Assembly: GCA_022794255.1 (NCBI GenBank)
Contig: JAAWEL010000040.1
Span: 1-64,000 of the forward strand
From: Lachnospiraceae bacterium
GTDB taxonomy: Bacteria; Bacillota; Clostridia; Lachnospirales; Lachnospiraceae
DNA: 64,000 bases
Direction: 5' to 3'
Under the pieces are notes generated by a model, which saw only the letters and a list, made by a program, of their open reading frames with translations, had not been told where the DNA came from and did not search any database. Positions 32,898-42,188 of this stretch are shown piece after piece (position 1 is the first letter of the stretch; each line of letters starts with the position of its first letter). The translations under genes were made by a program, and so were the position numbers.

Positions 32898-33959
32898 ATG
32901 GATATGAAAAACAGTGAACTGACTTACAGAGAGATGTATGGACAGCCGATGTCTTTTCAGGCGATTAATGATTCTCTGGAAGATATCTACAGAGTTTTGG
33001 ATCAGGTGTTTGCAGAAAAATATGACGAGCTGATATTTACAGGGTGCGGTACCTCTCTGTATCTGGCTCAGGCAGCAGCCCATGCTTTTGGAAGCTGTAC
33101 AGGGATTCCGGCCAAGGGGATGTGCTGTTCGGAGCTGTACTATTTTCCGGAGACCTACGTGGGAAAGGGCAGGAAGGTGTTGGTTCTTCCCATTACCAGA
33201 AAGAGCTATACCACAGAGGTGCGGATGGCCATTGATAAGGTGAGAAGTTTTGAAGGGGTGAAGACTCTGGCGATTACCTGTGATCCCAATAGTGCCCAAT
33301 ATAATGATTTTATGATTCTTTCTCCAGAGACAGCAGAGGACAGTGTGATCATGACCCGGTCCTTTACCAGTATGGTTTATCTGGCTGTAATCCTGGCTTT
33401 TTATGCAGGCGGTCAGAAGGAGAAGATCGAAACCTTAAAGGATTATGGGAAACAGTCGGAGGAGTTTTTAAAGGCCAGTGATGAGATGGCAAAACAGATT
33501 GTGGAAAAACATCCGGAGCTGAACCTTTATATTACCCTGGGTCAGGGAATCAATTATGGGATTGCCAATGAGTGTATGAACAAAATGAAGGAGATGAGCC
33601 TGAGCAATTCGGAGGCGTATTATACTCTGGAATACCGCCATGGGCCAATGAGCCTGGTGGATGAGAAAACCATGATTATTCTGCTGGGGAACGAGGAGAC
33701 TATAGAAGGGGATGCAAAGCTTCTGGAAGAGATGAAGTCTTACGGTGCCGTAATTTTGGCAGTGGGGGCGAAAGCGTCAGAGCGTTACGGCGCAGCAGAC
33801 TATGCCTTGGATCTGGATTATGGGTATGACAGTCTGCAAAACGGGGCTATGATCGGGTTCATTGGTCAGATGATGGGATATTACCTGGCAGAGAGAAAGG
33901 GACTCAATGCAGATACGCCCAGACATTTGTCTCAGGCGATTGTGATAGAAGATAAATAA
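32898..33959 (+). CDS. SIS-domain sugar isomerase/deaminase-like protein (AgaS/FrlB/GlmS type)
   Basis: A 353-residue protein with two sugar-isomerase domains: the first begins 'DELIFTGCGTSLYLAQAAAH', the second near residue 195 ('LYITLGQGINYGIANE'). Conserved 'LEYRHGP' and the C-terminal 'LNADTPRHLSQAI' match the GlmS-isomerase/AgaS/FrlB group, which isomerises or deaminates 6-phospho-amino sugars or deglycates fructosamine 6-phosphates. TAGGAG lies five bases before the ATG at 32898; an earlier ATG at 32880 overlaps the aldolase stop. Last gene of the operon, followed by a strong terminator. Confidence 0.85.
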   Translation: MDMKNSELTYREMYGQPMSFQAINDSLEDIYRVLDQVFAEKYDELIFTGCGTSLYLAQAAAHAFGSCTGIPAKGMCCSELYYFPETYVGKGRKVLVLPITRKSYTTEVRMAIDKVRSFEGVKTLAITCDPNSAQYNDFMILSPETAEDSVIMTRSFTSMVYLAVILAFYAGGQKEKIETLKDYGKQSEEFLKASDEMAKQIVEKHPELNLYITLGQGINYGIANECMNKMKEMSLSNSEAYYTLEYRHGPMSLVDEKTMIILLGNEETIEGDAKLLEEMKSYGAVILAVGAKASERYGAADYALDLDYGYDSLQNGAMIGFIGQMMGYYLAERKGLNADTPRHLSQAIVIEDK

Positions 33960-33978
33960 AATATTGTAAGAGAAGTAT

Positions 33979-34012
33979 AAAGGACTATCGGGAAATAGAT
34001 AGTCCTTTTATT
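33979..34012 (+). terminator. Terminator of the sulfatase/ABC operon
   Basis: AAAGGACTATC (33979-33989) pairs perfectly with GATAGTCCTTT (33998-34008) over an 8-base loop, followed by TTTATTTTG. The remaining AT-rich stretch to 34272 shows no other clear feature. Confidence 0.88.
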
Positions 34013-34272
34013 TTGTTGTGAAGGATAGTGGCAGTTCCCGGTTTATCTACCATTTTTTTCGTAGGATAGTACTAATTAATCCTTTTTACAAAATACAAAG
34101 GAAATGATATATTTATCACATGAAATGGAAAAAATACACAAAATATATGTAAAATATGAATAAAAAAAGGCAAAATGATTAGCTGCAGCGGTCATGATTA
34201 TTGAAAGTATTGTGCAAAAAGCAATGAATATGGATTTTCAGCGGAGCCTTACTGAAAGAAAGGAAGTTATTC

Positions 34273-35352
34273 ATGAAAAAGATTGCAATTATCGGAGGAG
34301 GAGCTACAGGAATAGCATTGGCGGCAGACATGACTTTGAGTGGCCATGAGGTAAGCATTTTCGAGGAGCTGGAGTATGGGGAAAATTTGGAAGAGTTAAA
34401 AAGAGTGGGTTGTATTCGCAAACGGGGATGTTGTGAACAAACAGATGTTCCGCTTCCTGAAATAACCTTTGCAATTGAGAAAGCCCTTCAAGATGCAGAC
34501 CTTGTGTTTGTTGCTTCTGTGGCCAACCGCCATCCAAAACTGTGTCAACAGATGGCGTCTTATTTGAAAGCCGGTCAAACCGTATGCTTTTTTAATGGAA
34601 ATTGTGGCTCCATCTTTTTAAAACGTTTGCTGGGAGAAAAGGATATTTTAGTTGGAGAGACTATGGGGGCATATACTTCCGTGAGATATCGGGGAAATGC
34701 AGAGGTATATTATTGTATGCCAGTGGCCATACAGCCGAAAACGGTTGCAGCATTTCCGGCTAAGGATAGCAGGAGGTTTGTGGAAAAAATGAAGGAGTGT
34801 TACAGCTGTATATGCTATCCGGATGTTCCCTGGAAAAATGTTTTGGAGACAGCCCTGAATGCTCCCAATGTGGCAGTCCATCTGATTGCATCAGTAGTCA
34901 ATCTGGCGGCAGTGGAACGATCTGGTGATTTCCGGTTGTATCGGGATGGTCTTTCTCCCTCTGTAGAGAGACTGGTTTGTGAGGTGGAGAAGGAGCGGGA
35001 TGCAGTGTTTGAAAGGTTTGGCTTTTGTGGACGCAGCAATCAGGAAATGATCCATGCCTGTCTTAGCTATGAGGATTCGCCAAAACCGGAGCTTTCCGGC
35101 TTCTACCATACCACCACAGGGCCGGATACAGTGGAACATCGCTACTACACAGAGGACGCTTATGCCGGTAATTGTCTGCTATTATCTATGGCGGATGTGA
35201 TTAATGTGGAGATGCCCCTGATGACAGCGGCTATGGAGATCATTTCGGCGGTACATGGAAGGGATTACAGAAGAGAAGGAATTACTTTGGAAAAACTTGG
35301 TCTTTTAGGACTTACTCCAAAAGAAATCAATATCCATCTTTTGGAGGGGTGA
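34273..35352 (+). CDS. NAD/NADP octopine/opine dehydrogenase family protein
   Basis: A 359-residue oxidoreductase. The N-terminal Rossmann fold has 'IAIIGGGATGIALAADMTL'. The C-terminal helical domain (about 195-340) has the opine-dehydrogenase block 'TTGPDTVEHRYYTEDAYAG' with the catalytic His. Such enzymes reductively couple an amino group to a 2-keto acid, or run in reverse. RBS AAAGAAAGGAAG. It stands 65 bases before an SLC13-type carrier, so the two may handle the same carboxylated compound. Confidence 0.82.
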   Translation: MKKIAIIGGGATGIALAADMTLSGHEVSIFEELEYGENLEELKRVGCIRKRGCCEQTDVPLPEITFAIEKALQDADLVFVASVANRHPKLCQQMASYLKAGQTVCFFNGNCGSIFLKRLLGEKDILVGETMGAYTSVRYRGNAEVYYCMPVAIQPKTVAAFPAKDSRRFVEKMKECYSCICYPDVPWKNVLETALNAPNVAVHLIASVVNLAAVERSGDFRLYRDGLSPSVERLVCEVEKERDAVFERFGFCGRSNQEMIHACLSYEDSPKPELSGFYHTTTGPDTVEHRYYTEDAYAGNCLLLSMADVINVEMPLMTAAMEIISAVHGRDYRREGITLEKLGLLGLTPKEINIHLLEG

Positions 35353-35417
35353 TGATACAAAATAAATGCAGAGACAGGAAAAGCTGAAAAAGAGCAAAAG
35401 AGAATGGAGGGCAGCAT

Positions 35418-36884
35418 ATGAGTACCACAAGTGTAAACAAAAATGTTTCTTATTATATCCTTGTTGCATCATGTCTTTTTCTGATGTTTTTTGGAGGAAT
35501 GATTATACCGCCTTTTGCAGCTGAAATCACACAGACAGGTATGCAGATCCTCTGTATTTTTACATCCATGGTTATACTATGGTCCACAGTGGGAGGAATT
35601 GTATGGCCAAGTATACTTGGGATTATCGCATTGGGGCTTACAGAATATACAACTGTGGCAAAGGCCATCACTGCTGCAATAGGACAGAGCACGATCTGGC
35701 AGGTGATGATGTGTCTGACTCTTGCCTCCGCCATTGCTCAGAGTGGAGCAGGAGAGCTGGTGGCCCGCTGGGCATTGAGTCGCAAAGCCATCCAGGGAAG
35801 ACCTTTGCTTTTTAGCTTTATTTTTCTGTTCATTTTGAGAATGATTTCTGCTGTAAGCAATCCTTTGGGCATGATTTTGCTTGGATGGGCGATTATTGAA
35901 GGCGTTGCCAATGTCCTGAAGCAGGATTTGTCAAAGAAGTATTTTCGCTGTATGACTGTGTTTGTGGTGGTTAGCTGTGTGAACGGAGATATGATTATTC
36001 CGTTTAAGACGTGGCTTACAGCAATGTGGAATGCTTTTGGGGAGATGCTGGGAGAAGAGCTGAATTTTATGGCATATCTAATGATTGTTTTTATCTTTGG
36101 CACTCTTACGGAGCTGGCCTGTATTGCGTTTATCCGGTTTGCAAAGGTTGATGTGCTTTTTATGAAAGATATGGATAACGAGGTGCTGGCCAAGGGAAAT
36201 ACACGGTTAAACAGCCGGCAGACAGCATATTTTATTGCCATGCTGATCTCGATTATTATCGGTCTTTCCGGATATATCTTTCCGCCAGCAAATCCTCTGT
36301 GCAGGATTTCCAAGACTCTTACCATGGCGGGGGTGTTCAGTGTTGCGGTTGCAGTTCTGATTCTTCTTCGGGATAAAGACGGCCAGCCTATGCTTGACTG
36401 GAAAAAAACCATGGCTCCCGGGGCGTTTTGGGGCTCCTTCTTCATTATTGCGGCTGCCATTCCTTTATCCTCTGCCCTGATTAGCGAGAGCACCGGATTT
36501 TCCGTGTGGCTGACCTCGGTGTTGGGACCGGCCTTTCGTTCCAGTTCGATTTTTGAAATCTATTTGCTGGTGATGGTTTGTGCCACCCTTCTGACCAATA
36601 TAGCAAGCAATGCGGGGATCGGTATGATGCTGCTTCCTATTGTCCTTCCGGTGGCAGATGCGGCCGGAGCAAATAAATTCGTTGTCGGGATTTGCTGCAT
36701 TATGTCTGCATGCTTTGGTCTGATGACCCCTGGCGGTTCTGCGGCCGCTGCGCTTATTTTTGGAAGCAAGGATCAGCTGAAGGTAAAGATAAAGGATATT
36801 ATGGGATACAGCGCCATGTTTATTCTGTTTTATTTTGCTATCGGTGCAGTTGTTTTTCCGGTGCTGGACAAGCTGATCCGATAA
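35418..36884 (+). CDS. SLC13/DASS-type sodium:carboxylate (or sulfate) symporter
   Basis: A 488-residue membrane protein with about twelve helices in two inverted halves. Helix-loop segments such as 'SAVSNPLGMILLGWAII' in the first half and 'LLTNIASNAGIGMMLLPI' in the second correspond to the substrate/sodium hairpins of the divalent-anion symporter family (SNT-like motifs). Likely cargo is a di- or tricarboxylate. RBS GGAGGGCAGCAT. It is followed tail-to-tail by the minus-strand LysR gene 13 bases away. Confidence 0.82.
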   Translation: MSTTSVNKNVSYYILVASCLFLMFFGGMIIPPFAAEITQTGMQILCIFTSMVILWSTVGGIVWPSILGIIALGLTEYTTVAKAITAAIGQSTIWQVMMCLTLASAIAQSGAGELVARWALSRKAIQGRPLLFSFIFLFILRMISAVSNPLGMILLGWAIIEGVANVLKQDLSKKYFRCMTVFVVVSCVNGDMIIPFKTWLTAMWNAFGEMLGEELNFMAYLMIVFIFGTLTELACIAFIRFAKVDVLFMKDMDNEVLAKGNTRLNSRQTAYFIAMLISIIIGLSGYIFPPANPLCRISKTLTMAGVFSVAVAVLILLRDKDGQPMLDWKKTMAPGAFWGSFFIIAAAIPLSSALISESTGFSVWLTSVLGPAFRSSSIFEIYLLVMVCATLLTNIASNAGIGMMLLPIVLPVADAAGANKFVVGICCIMSACFGLMTPGGSAAAALIFGSKDQLKVKIKDIMGYSAMFILFYFAIGAVVFPVLDKLIR

Positions 36885-36897
36885 AAGAGAAATATGA

Positions 36898-37812
36898 TCA
36901 ACAATTGTTAAAAACCTTTGAAATATTTGCCAGGAAGGCATTTTCAATTTCGGAAAGATAGTTGTTTGGTTTGTGGATCAGAAAGCTTTGCTGAATGCAG
37001 CTGGGGGGCTGATCAATAAGCTTGATTTTTTTGATGGATGTGCCGCTGCAGAACCAATCCGTTTTTTGGTCTGTGCAGGGGATATAAAAGGCAATCATGT
37101 TTTCCTGCTCTACCGCCTTGCGGACCAGATGAATATTGGCAAGGATAACCGGAGTGCCTAAAACCCTGACGTGTTCCGGGGTATGAAAGGAATGGTAGCC
37201 ATTTTCTGAGATAGCTAACTGCTCTCCGTACAATTCGTAGAGAAATACCTCCTCCCTTTTGGCAAACCGGGACTTAGAGCTTACATATAAGTAGGAAAAA
37301 TGGATGCCCAAAGAAGTGAAAAGAAAGCCGTTTTTAATAAATAAATTTTTTACATGATTGATGCCTGCAGGCTCCGTCAGCCCGATTCCCATCTTGTATT
37401 TTCCTGTGAGCATCTGGGGGATAAAGTCATTTTGCAGTATTGTGGCGATTGACAGCTTTCCCTGTGGAGCCAGTTGTCGGTATGTACTGAGAAAAGCAAG
37501 GGAATATTGGTCGGCAATGATGGTAGGAGTCAGAAGAAGAGATTCCTGATATTCCGGTTTTTTGAGGGAAAGAGACAGACACTGTTCCCATCTGTCTACG
37601 ATTTCCTGAGCCAGAGACACAAGCTCTTTGCCGGCATCTGTAAGAACGATTCCGTTTTTACTGCGGGAGAATATCTCGACACCGGTTGTTTTTTCTATAT
37701 TTTTGATGGCGGAGCTTAGGGTGGTCTGATGAAGAAAAAGCTGGTCAGCTGCATCCGTAATGGAATTACACTTTGCGGTGACAACGAGATATTGTAGTAA
37801 TTCAATCTTCAT
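36898..37812 (-). CDS. LysR-family transcriptional regulator
   Basis: A 304-residue LysR regulator. The helix-turn-helix is within residues 1-60 ('MKIELLQYLVVTAKCNSITD', 'LFLHQTTLSSAIKNIEKTTG'), followed by a co-inducer-binding domain. The start at 37812 has GGAGA five bases upstream; the longer frame from 37887 has no site. It is divergent from the maleate-isomerase-like gene across 96 bases, the usual position of a LysR activator and its target. I could not fix the T-N11-A box. Confidence 0.9.
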   Translation of the reverse strand: MKIELLQYLVVTAKCNSITDAADQLFLHQTTLSSAIKNIEKTTGVEIFSRSKNGIVLTDAGKELVSLAQEIVDRWEQCLSLSLKKPEYQESLLLTPTIIADQYSLAFLSTYRQLAPQGKLSIATILQNDFIPQMLTGKYKMGIGLTEPAGINHVKNLFIKNGFLFTSLGIHFSYLYVSSKSRFAKREEVFLYELYGEQLAISENGYHSFHTPEHVRVLGTPVILANIHLVRKAVEQENMIAFYIPCTDQKTDWFCSGTSIKKIKLIDQPPSCIQQSFLIHKPNNYLSEIENAFLANISKVFNNC

Positions 37813-37908
37813 AATGATTCTCCGTACAGGAATAGCGGAAACAACGGGTTTTGCTTTAAGGATAACTGATTGGTAAGGAATTTGCAAGTGGAAAAGAAAG
37901 GAGATTTT

Positions 37909-38667
37909 ATGTCAGGATGGCGTGCCAGGATTGGTTTGATTTCCCCTATCGGGGAAAGCATCGAGAGAGCTTTTAATCGATATGTACCGGAGGGAGTGGC
38001 CGTTAACTCCACAAAACTGTGGTTTCCAGGGCCTACTATAGAAGGTCTTATCCATTTATCTGACCAGCTGGAAAAAGCGGCAGAGATGTATAAAAAACAG
38101 CGTCATGAGCTGCTGATGTTTGGATGTACTTCCGGAAGCATGGTCAAAGGTTACGGCTTTGACAAGGAATGTATACGCCGTATGGAGAAGGTCAGTGGGG
38201 TACCTGCTATCACAACCAGCACGGCTGTTCTTGAAGCCTTTGATATTTTGGGAATGCCAAAAGCAGCTGTTCTTACCCCCTATCCAGATGAAACCAATGA
38301 TATGGAAAAACGGTTTCTTGAGGATAATGGCATCCATGTGACCGGTATTTCCGGCATGGACTGCAGTCCCATACGCCAATACGGAGTGCCGGAGGTTTCC
38401 CGGGGAATTGTTCGTGTGAAGGGAGATATGGGAGATATTGAACCCAGCCAGATCTGCCGGGCAGTGCGGGAGATGGATCTGGGGGATGCCCAATGTCTTT
38501 TTATCAGCTGTACGGGGCTTAATACCATGGAGATCATTTCTCTGCTGGAGGAGGATCTGGGGATGCCGGTTATCACCAGCAACCAGGCAAGTCTTTACAG
38601 CGCGCTGCGGCACTGTAACGTGAGGACTTGTATTCCAGAACTGGGACAATTGTTTACAAGGATTTGA
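37909..38667 (+). CDS. Asp/Glu racemase superfamily, maleate isomerase/arylmalonate decarboxylase-like
   Basis: A 252-residue cofactor-free enzyme. The two catalytic cysteines of the superfamily are present in 'LMFGCTSGSMVKG' (Cys73) and 'LFISCTGLNTMEI' (Cys201), close to the positions in maleate cis-trans isomerase. Predicted chemistry is isomerisation, racemisation or decarboxylation of a dicarboxylate via thiol addition. AAAGGAG precedes the ATG at 37909 by seven bases. It begins the second transcript of the carboxylate locus and is followed by MmgE/PrpD after 29 bases. Confidence 0.83.
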   Translation: MSGWRARIGLISPIGESIERAFNRYVPEGVAVNSTKLWFPGPTIEGLIHLSDQLEKAAEMYKKQRHELLMFGCTSGSMVKGYGFDKECIRRMEKVSGVPAITTSTAVLEAFDILGMPKAAVLTPYPDETNDMEKRFLEDNGIHVTGISGMDCSPIRQYGVPEVSRGIVRVKGDMGDIEPSQICRAVREMDLGDAQCLFISCTGLNTMEIISLLEEDLGMPVITSNQASLYSALRHCNVRTCIPELGQLFTRI

Positions 38668-38696
38668 CAGATTATTATTCGGAGGAGGAATTTTAT

Positions 38697-40115
38697 ATGA
38701 ACACAGATTTCACAACAAATTATACAAAAAAACTGGCTGAGTATTTTGTCAATCTCAGATATGAGGATATTCCTGAGGAGGTTTTGGAGCGGGCGAAATT
38801 ACTTACGCTCCATGGGATCGGGGTCTCTCTTGCTGCCTCTCAGATTCCAATGGCTGCAGATGTGGCGGGAATTGCAGAGAATATGAACGGAGGCCAGGGA
38901 GGAAATGCAACGATTTGGTATAACGGGAAAAAGGTCACTCCGGCCTTGGCCGCCTTTGCCAACAGTGTTGCCTGCGACATGCTTGACTGGGAGGACTGTG
39001 CATGGACAGGCCATCCGGTCTGCGGAGCTGTTCCTGCTGGAATTGCTTTTGCAGAAGCTTTCAAAAAGAGCGGCAAAGATTATCTGACAGCGCTGATAGC
39101 CGGGCTGGAAGGTTACAATCGAATTGCCATGGCTGTTCAGCCTCCCAGTGATTTTGACCATATGGAAGGATGGGCCATCTGCAGCTGGCAGATCTTTGCC
39201 TCCAATATCACTGCAGGCAAGCTTCTTGATCTTGATATGAGTCAAACCAATAAGAGTGTTAGCCTGGCCGGTTCCCTGGCAAAGAACGGGAGCAATATCG
39301 CCCAGGCAACCATGTCGGACGGATATAAATACGAGCAGGGTTCTGCTGCCATCTCCGGCTGCCTGGCAGCGCTTTGCGCCCAGGCAGGCATTCACAACAT
39401 GGAGGATGGGCTGGATATCCCTTATGCTTTCTGTGAGCAGTATACCCCTCAGGTACACCGGGAGTGGTTAGACCGGAAGTTGGGGGAGGAGTATTACACC
39501 ATGGATATTTTGGTGAAGCACTGGCCCGCCAACATGTGGGTGCAGACACCGGTGGAGTTGACCCGCAATATGGTGAGAGAGCACAATATCCATGTGGAGA
39601 ATATTGAAGAGATTGTGATCGATCCTCCCACACAGTACCGGATGCGTTTTAAGGAGGACGGATACACTTCCCTTACGGAAGCCCAGTTCAGTATGCCTTA
39701 TGTGGTGGCTGCATCTTTGCTGGATCCGATCCCCGGGGCAAATTGGTACACAGATGAGATGATGAAAAATCCGAAGCTTATTCAGCTGGCAGGAAAGATT
39801 AAGGGAGGACCCGGGAAGGAGCATACATTGATTGAATCCTTTAATCTGTTCCAGAACGGAAGCCATCCCACAAAGACAGCGACCATCCGCACAAAGGATG
39901 GAAAGGTCTATACAGATTCCATGTCTGCTCACAAGGGTCATCCTGCCAACATGCTTACCAGAGAGGAGTTTTGTGAGTTGTTCCGGGTGGAGACCCGGCA
40001 GGTTCTGTCACCGGAAGTGACAGAGAGGCTGATGGACTTTATTCTAAATATAGAAAAAACAGAGGACATGTCTTTGATTGGCCAGTTTTTTAAGGAAAAG
40101 GCAAAAGATTCCTGA
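38697..40115 (+). CDS. MmgE/PrpD family protein
   Basis: A 472-residue protein of the family of 2-methylcitrate dehydratase and cis-aconitate decarboxylase, enzymes that add or remove water or CO2 on tricarboxylates. Recognisable segments are 'AKLLTLHGIGVSLAASQIP', 'MLDWEDCAWTGHPVCGAVPA' (active-site region with Asp and His) and 'DILVKHWPANMWVQ'. The GGAGGAGG site fixes the ATG at 38697. In context with a maleate-isomerase-like protein and a flavoprotein reductase, it probably acts on a branched or unsaturated di/tricarboxylate. Confidence 0.85.
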   Translation: MNTDFTTNYTKKLAEYFVNLRYEDIPEEVLERAKLLTLHGIGVSLAASQIPMAADVAGIAENMNGGQGGNATIWYNGKKVTPALAAFANSVACDMLDWEDCAWTGHPVCGAVPAGIAFAEAFKKSGKDYLTALIAGLEGYNRIAMAVQPPSDFDHMEGWAICSWQIFASNITAGKLLDLDMSQTNKSVSLAGSLAKNGSNIAQATMSDGYKYEQGSAAISGCLAALCAQAGIHNMEDGLDIPYAFCEQYTPQVHREWLDRKLGEEYYTMDILVKHWPANMWVQTPVELTRNMVREHNIHVENIEEIVIDPPTQYRMRFKEDGYTSLTEAQFSMPYVVAASLLDPIPGANWYTDEMMKNPKLIQLAGKIKGGPGKEHTLIESFNLFQNGSHPTKTATIRTKDGKVYTDSMSAHKGHPANMLTREEFCELFRVETRQVLSPEVTERLMDFILNIEKTEDMSLIGQFFKEKAKDS

Positions 40116-40194
40116 TGGCTTACCTGCGTGAGAAGGAACCAAAAGGGATTTTAATAAAGTGATATGATAACATAAAAGAAAGGAAGGGGAAATT

Positions 40195-41883
40195 ATGATT
40201 GCTCAAAAGAAAGTGATGGAGTGTGATTTGCTTATTGCCGGCGGCGGTGCCGGTGGTATGCAGGCAGCCATTGATGCTGCTGACGCCGGTTTGAAGGTTA
40301 TTGTGGCTGAAAAAGCAAATACCAGGCGCAGCGGCAATGGTGCCACCGGAAATGATCATTTTATGGTCTATATTCCGGAGATTCACGGGTCGGAACAAGA
40401 TTATCTGAAGCTTCTCGTTTATGCACAGGAGGCCAAGGGTGGTAAAGATATGGATTATCTTCTGGCTTTTATGCGTAATAGTTTTGATGTGGTCAAGGCA
40501 TGGGAATCTTATGGTATTCCCATGCGTCCCCACGGTGACTGGGAATTTACCGGGCACTGCCGTCCTGGAGTTCAGGGAATGTATCTTAAGTATGAGGGAT
40601 TAAATCAGAAGCCACTGCTTACAAAGGCGGCATTAAAGAGAGGGGTTACTATTTTAAACCGATGTCCTCTCACTGAGATCATTACTAATGAGAAGAATGA
40701 GGTTTGCGGTGGTGTATGTATTGACTTAAATAGGGAAGTCCCTGAAGTACAAATTATTCGCGCCAAAAGTCTTTTGATTGCAACGGCTGGATCCATGATG
40801 ATGAATGGTTCCTCCTCTATGGGATGGATGTTTAACATGATCGGATGTCCGGCAAGCACTGGTGTGAGCACTGCAGCTGCATATCGGGCCGGAGCAAGAC
40901 TAGTCTGTTTGGATGGGGCGGTTGCCCCCATTGGAGTGTCAGGATGCAAGTTCTTTAACCGGGGCGGCAAAGCTACTTGGGTAGGGGTTTATACGGATAT
41001 GGATGGGAATCCTCTTGGTCCCTTTGTGGATAAGCCGGATTACCGATATGGTGATTTTACTGCTGATATTTTCCCGCAAATGTTTAATATGAATTTTGAA
41101 AAAGGAAATCCTGTATTTATGAATTGTTCTGAGGGGACGGACTATGATATTGAATATATGAAGTGGGCCCTGCTGCACGAAGGAAACGGTGCAACCCTTC
41201 AGCATCTGGAGGATGAGGGATTTGATTTTAGAAAGCACATGGTAGAGTTTAATGCCAAGAAAGGCGGTGGCGGCGGCAAAGGGGTAGGTATTGATACATA
41301 TGCCAACGGAGAAACCACGGTTAAGGGCTTATATGCAGCTGGTGTTTCCATGGGCAATGGCATGGTGGGGATTGGCCCGGCAGCAACCACCGGTCGTATT
41401 GCTGCCCTCAGCGCAGCAGAGTACTGTAAAACCCGTGAACTGGAAGCAGCGGAGGAGATGGAAACCGTTGCTGTGTCCATGGAGTATTACGATAAGATTC
41501 TCTCCAATGAAGTCAGCACAGCCACTCCCAGCTGGCAGGAAGCAATTATAGCGATTCAGCAAACCATGTGGGATTATCTTGGAAGCGGAGTCCGCAGTGA
41601 AAAGTTGTTCCAGGTAGGAATCGGCCACCTAGACCGCCTGGAAAAGAAGATTGAGATGTTGCATTGTGAAAATAATCATGAATTTCTCCGGTGTCTGGAA
41701 GCAATGAACACGGTGCAGGTGGCAAAATTGTGTATGGAATCTTCCCGTTCCAGAAAGGAGACCCGCGGTGCCCATAAGCGGGCGGATTTCCCGTTTACGG
41801 ATCCTTCCTATGACGGAAAGCTGATGACTATCCAGAAGATTGATGGAGAACTTGTTACCGGAATGCGTGATATGCGTAAGTGA
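40195..41883 (+). CDS. AprA/fumarate-reductase-like FAD flavoprotein
   Basis: A 562-residue flavoprotein with the FAD-binding 'LLIAGGGAGGMQAAIDAADA' and the 'RRSGNGATGNDHF' block characteristic of the fumarate reductase/succinate dehydrogenase/adenylylsulfate reductase group. The second FAD segment is 'KGLYAAGVSMGNGMVGIGP'. The neighbouring two-cluster ferredoxin, 16 bases downstream, matches the AprA-AprB layout. However, no sulfate-activation gene is present, and the neighbours are carboxylate enzymes, so reduction or oxidation of an unsaturated carboxylate is more likely than APS reduction. No signal peptide, so cytoplasmic. Confidence 0.82.
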   Translation: MIAQKKVMECDLLIAGGGAGGMQAAIDAADAGLKVIVAEKANTRRSGNGATGNDHFMVYIPEIHGSEQDYLKLLVYAQEAKGGKDMDYLLAFMRNSFDVVKAWESYGIPMRPHGDWEFTGHCRPGVQGMYLKYEGLNQKPLLTKAALKRGVTILNRCPLTEIITNEKNEVCGGVCIDLNREVPEVQIIRAKSLLIATAGSMMMNGSSSMGWMFNMIGCPASTGVSTAAAYRAGARLVCLDGAVAPIGVSGCKFFNRGGKATWVGVYTDMDGNPLGPFVDKPDYRYGDFTADIFPQMFNMNFEKGNPVFMNCSEGTDYDIEYMKWALLHEGNGATLQHLEDEGFDFRKHMVEFNAKKGGGGGKGVGIDTYANGETTVKGLYAAGVSMGNGMVGIGPAATTGRIAALSAAEYCKTRELEAAEEMETVAVSMEYYDKILSNEVSTATPSWQEAIIAIQQTMWDYLGSGVRSEKLFQVGIGHLDRLEKKIEMLHCENNHEFLRCLEAMNTVQVAKLCMESSRSRKETRGAHKRADFPFTDPSYDGKLMTIQKIDGELVTGMRDMRK

Positions 41884-41898
41884 AAGGAGAGATCGATT

Positions 41899-42135
41899 AT
41901 GCCGCCAATTATCAATAAGAATAAATGCAATGGTTGCATGAACTGTGTGACAATCTGCCCGGTTGATGCATTCGGACATCAGCAGAAAGGAGCAGCTTAT
42001 CCTGTGGTCAACTATCCTGATGAGTGCTGGCACTGCAATTCCTGTGTGCTGGAGTGCCCCGCCAAGGCGTGTACCATTCGTGTACCCCTGCCGGCAATGA
42101 TGGTATTTGTGGATGCACCGAAAAAAGAGAGCTGA
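41899..42135 (+). CDS. Two-[4Fe-4S] ferredoxin, AprB-like
   Basis: A 78-residue iron-sulfur protein. Two cluster motifs are seen: 'KCNGCMNCVTICPVDAFG' and 'ECWHCNSCVLECPAKAC', the second with the longer spacing seen in AprB. It should pass electrons to or from the flavoprotein encoded 16 bases upstream. AAAGGAGAG precedes the ATG. A perfect hairpin terminator follows. Confidence 0.9.
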   Translation: MPPIINKNKCNGCMNCVTICPVDAFGHQQKGAAYPVVNYPDECWHCNSCVLECPAKACTIRVPLPAMMVFVDAPKKES

Positions 42136-42140
42136 GAGAA

Positions 42141-42176
42141 GGGGCATAGGAAATCCTATGCCCCGGTCTTTTATTT
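42141..42176 (+). terminator. Terminator of the carboxylate operon
   Basis: GGGGCATAGGA (42141-42151) and TCCTATGCCCC (42154-42164) form a perfect 11-bp stem, followed by GGTCTTTTATTTTT. The convergent alcohol dehydrogenase ends 25 bases beyond and may share it. Confidence 0.88.
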
Positions 42177-42188
42177 TTCCTGGGATCG

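Noticed and set aside
40195-42135. A true dissimilatory adenylylsulfate reductase
   Set aside because: No sat, qmo, dsr or sulfate-permease genes are present and all neighbours act on carboxylates; only the layout is AprAB-like.
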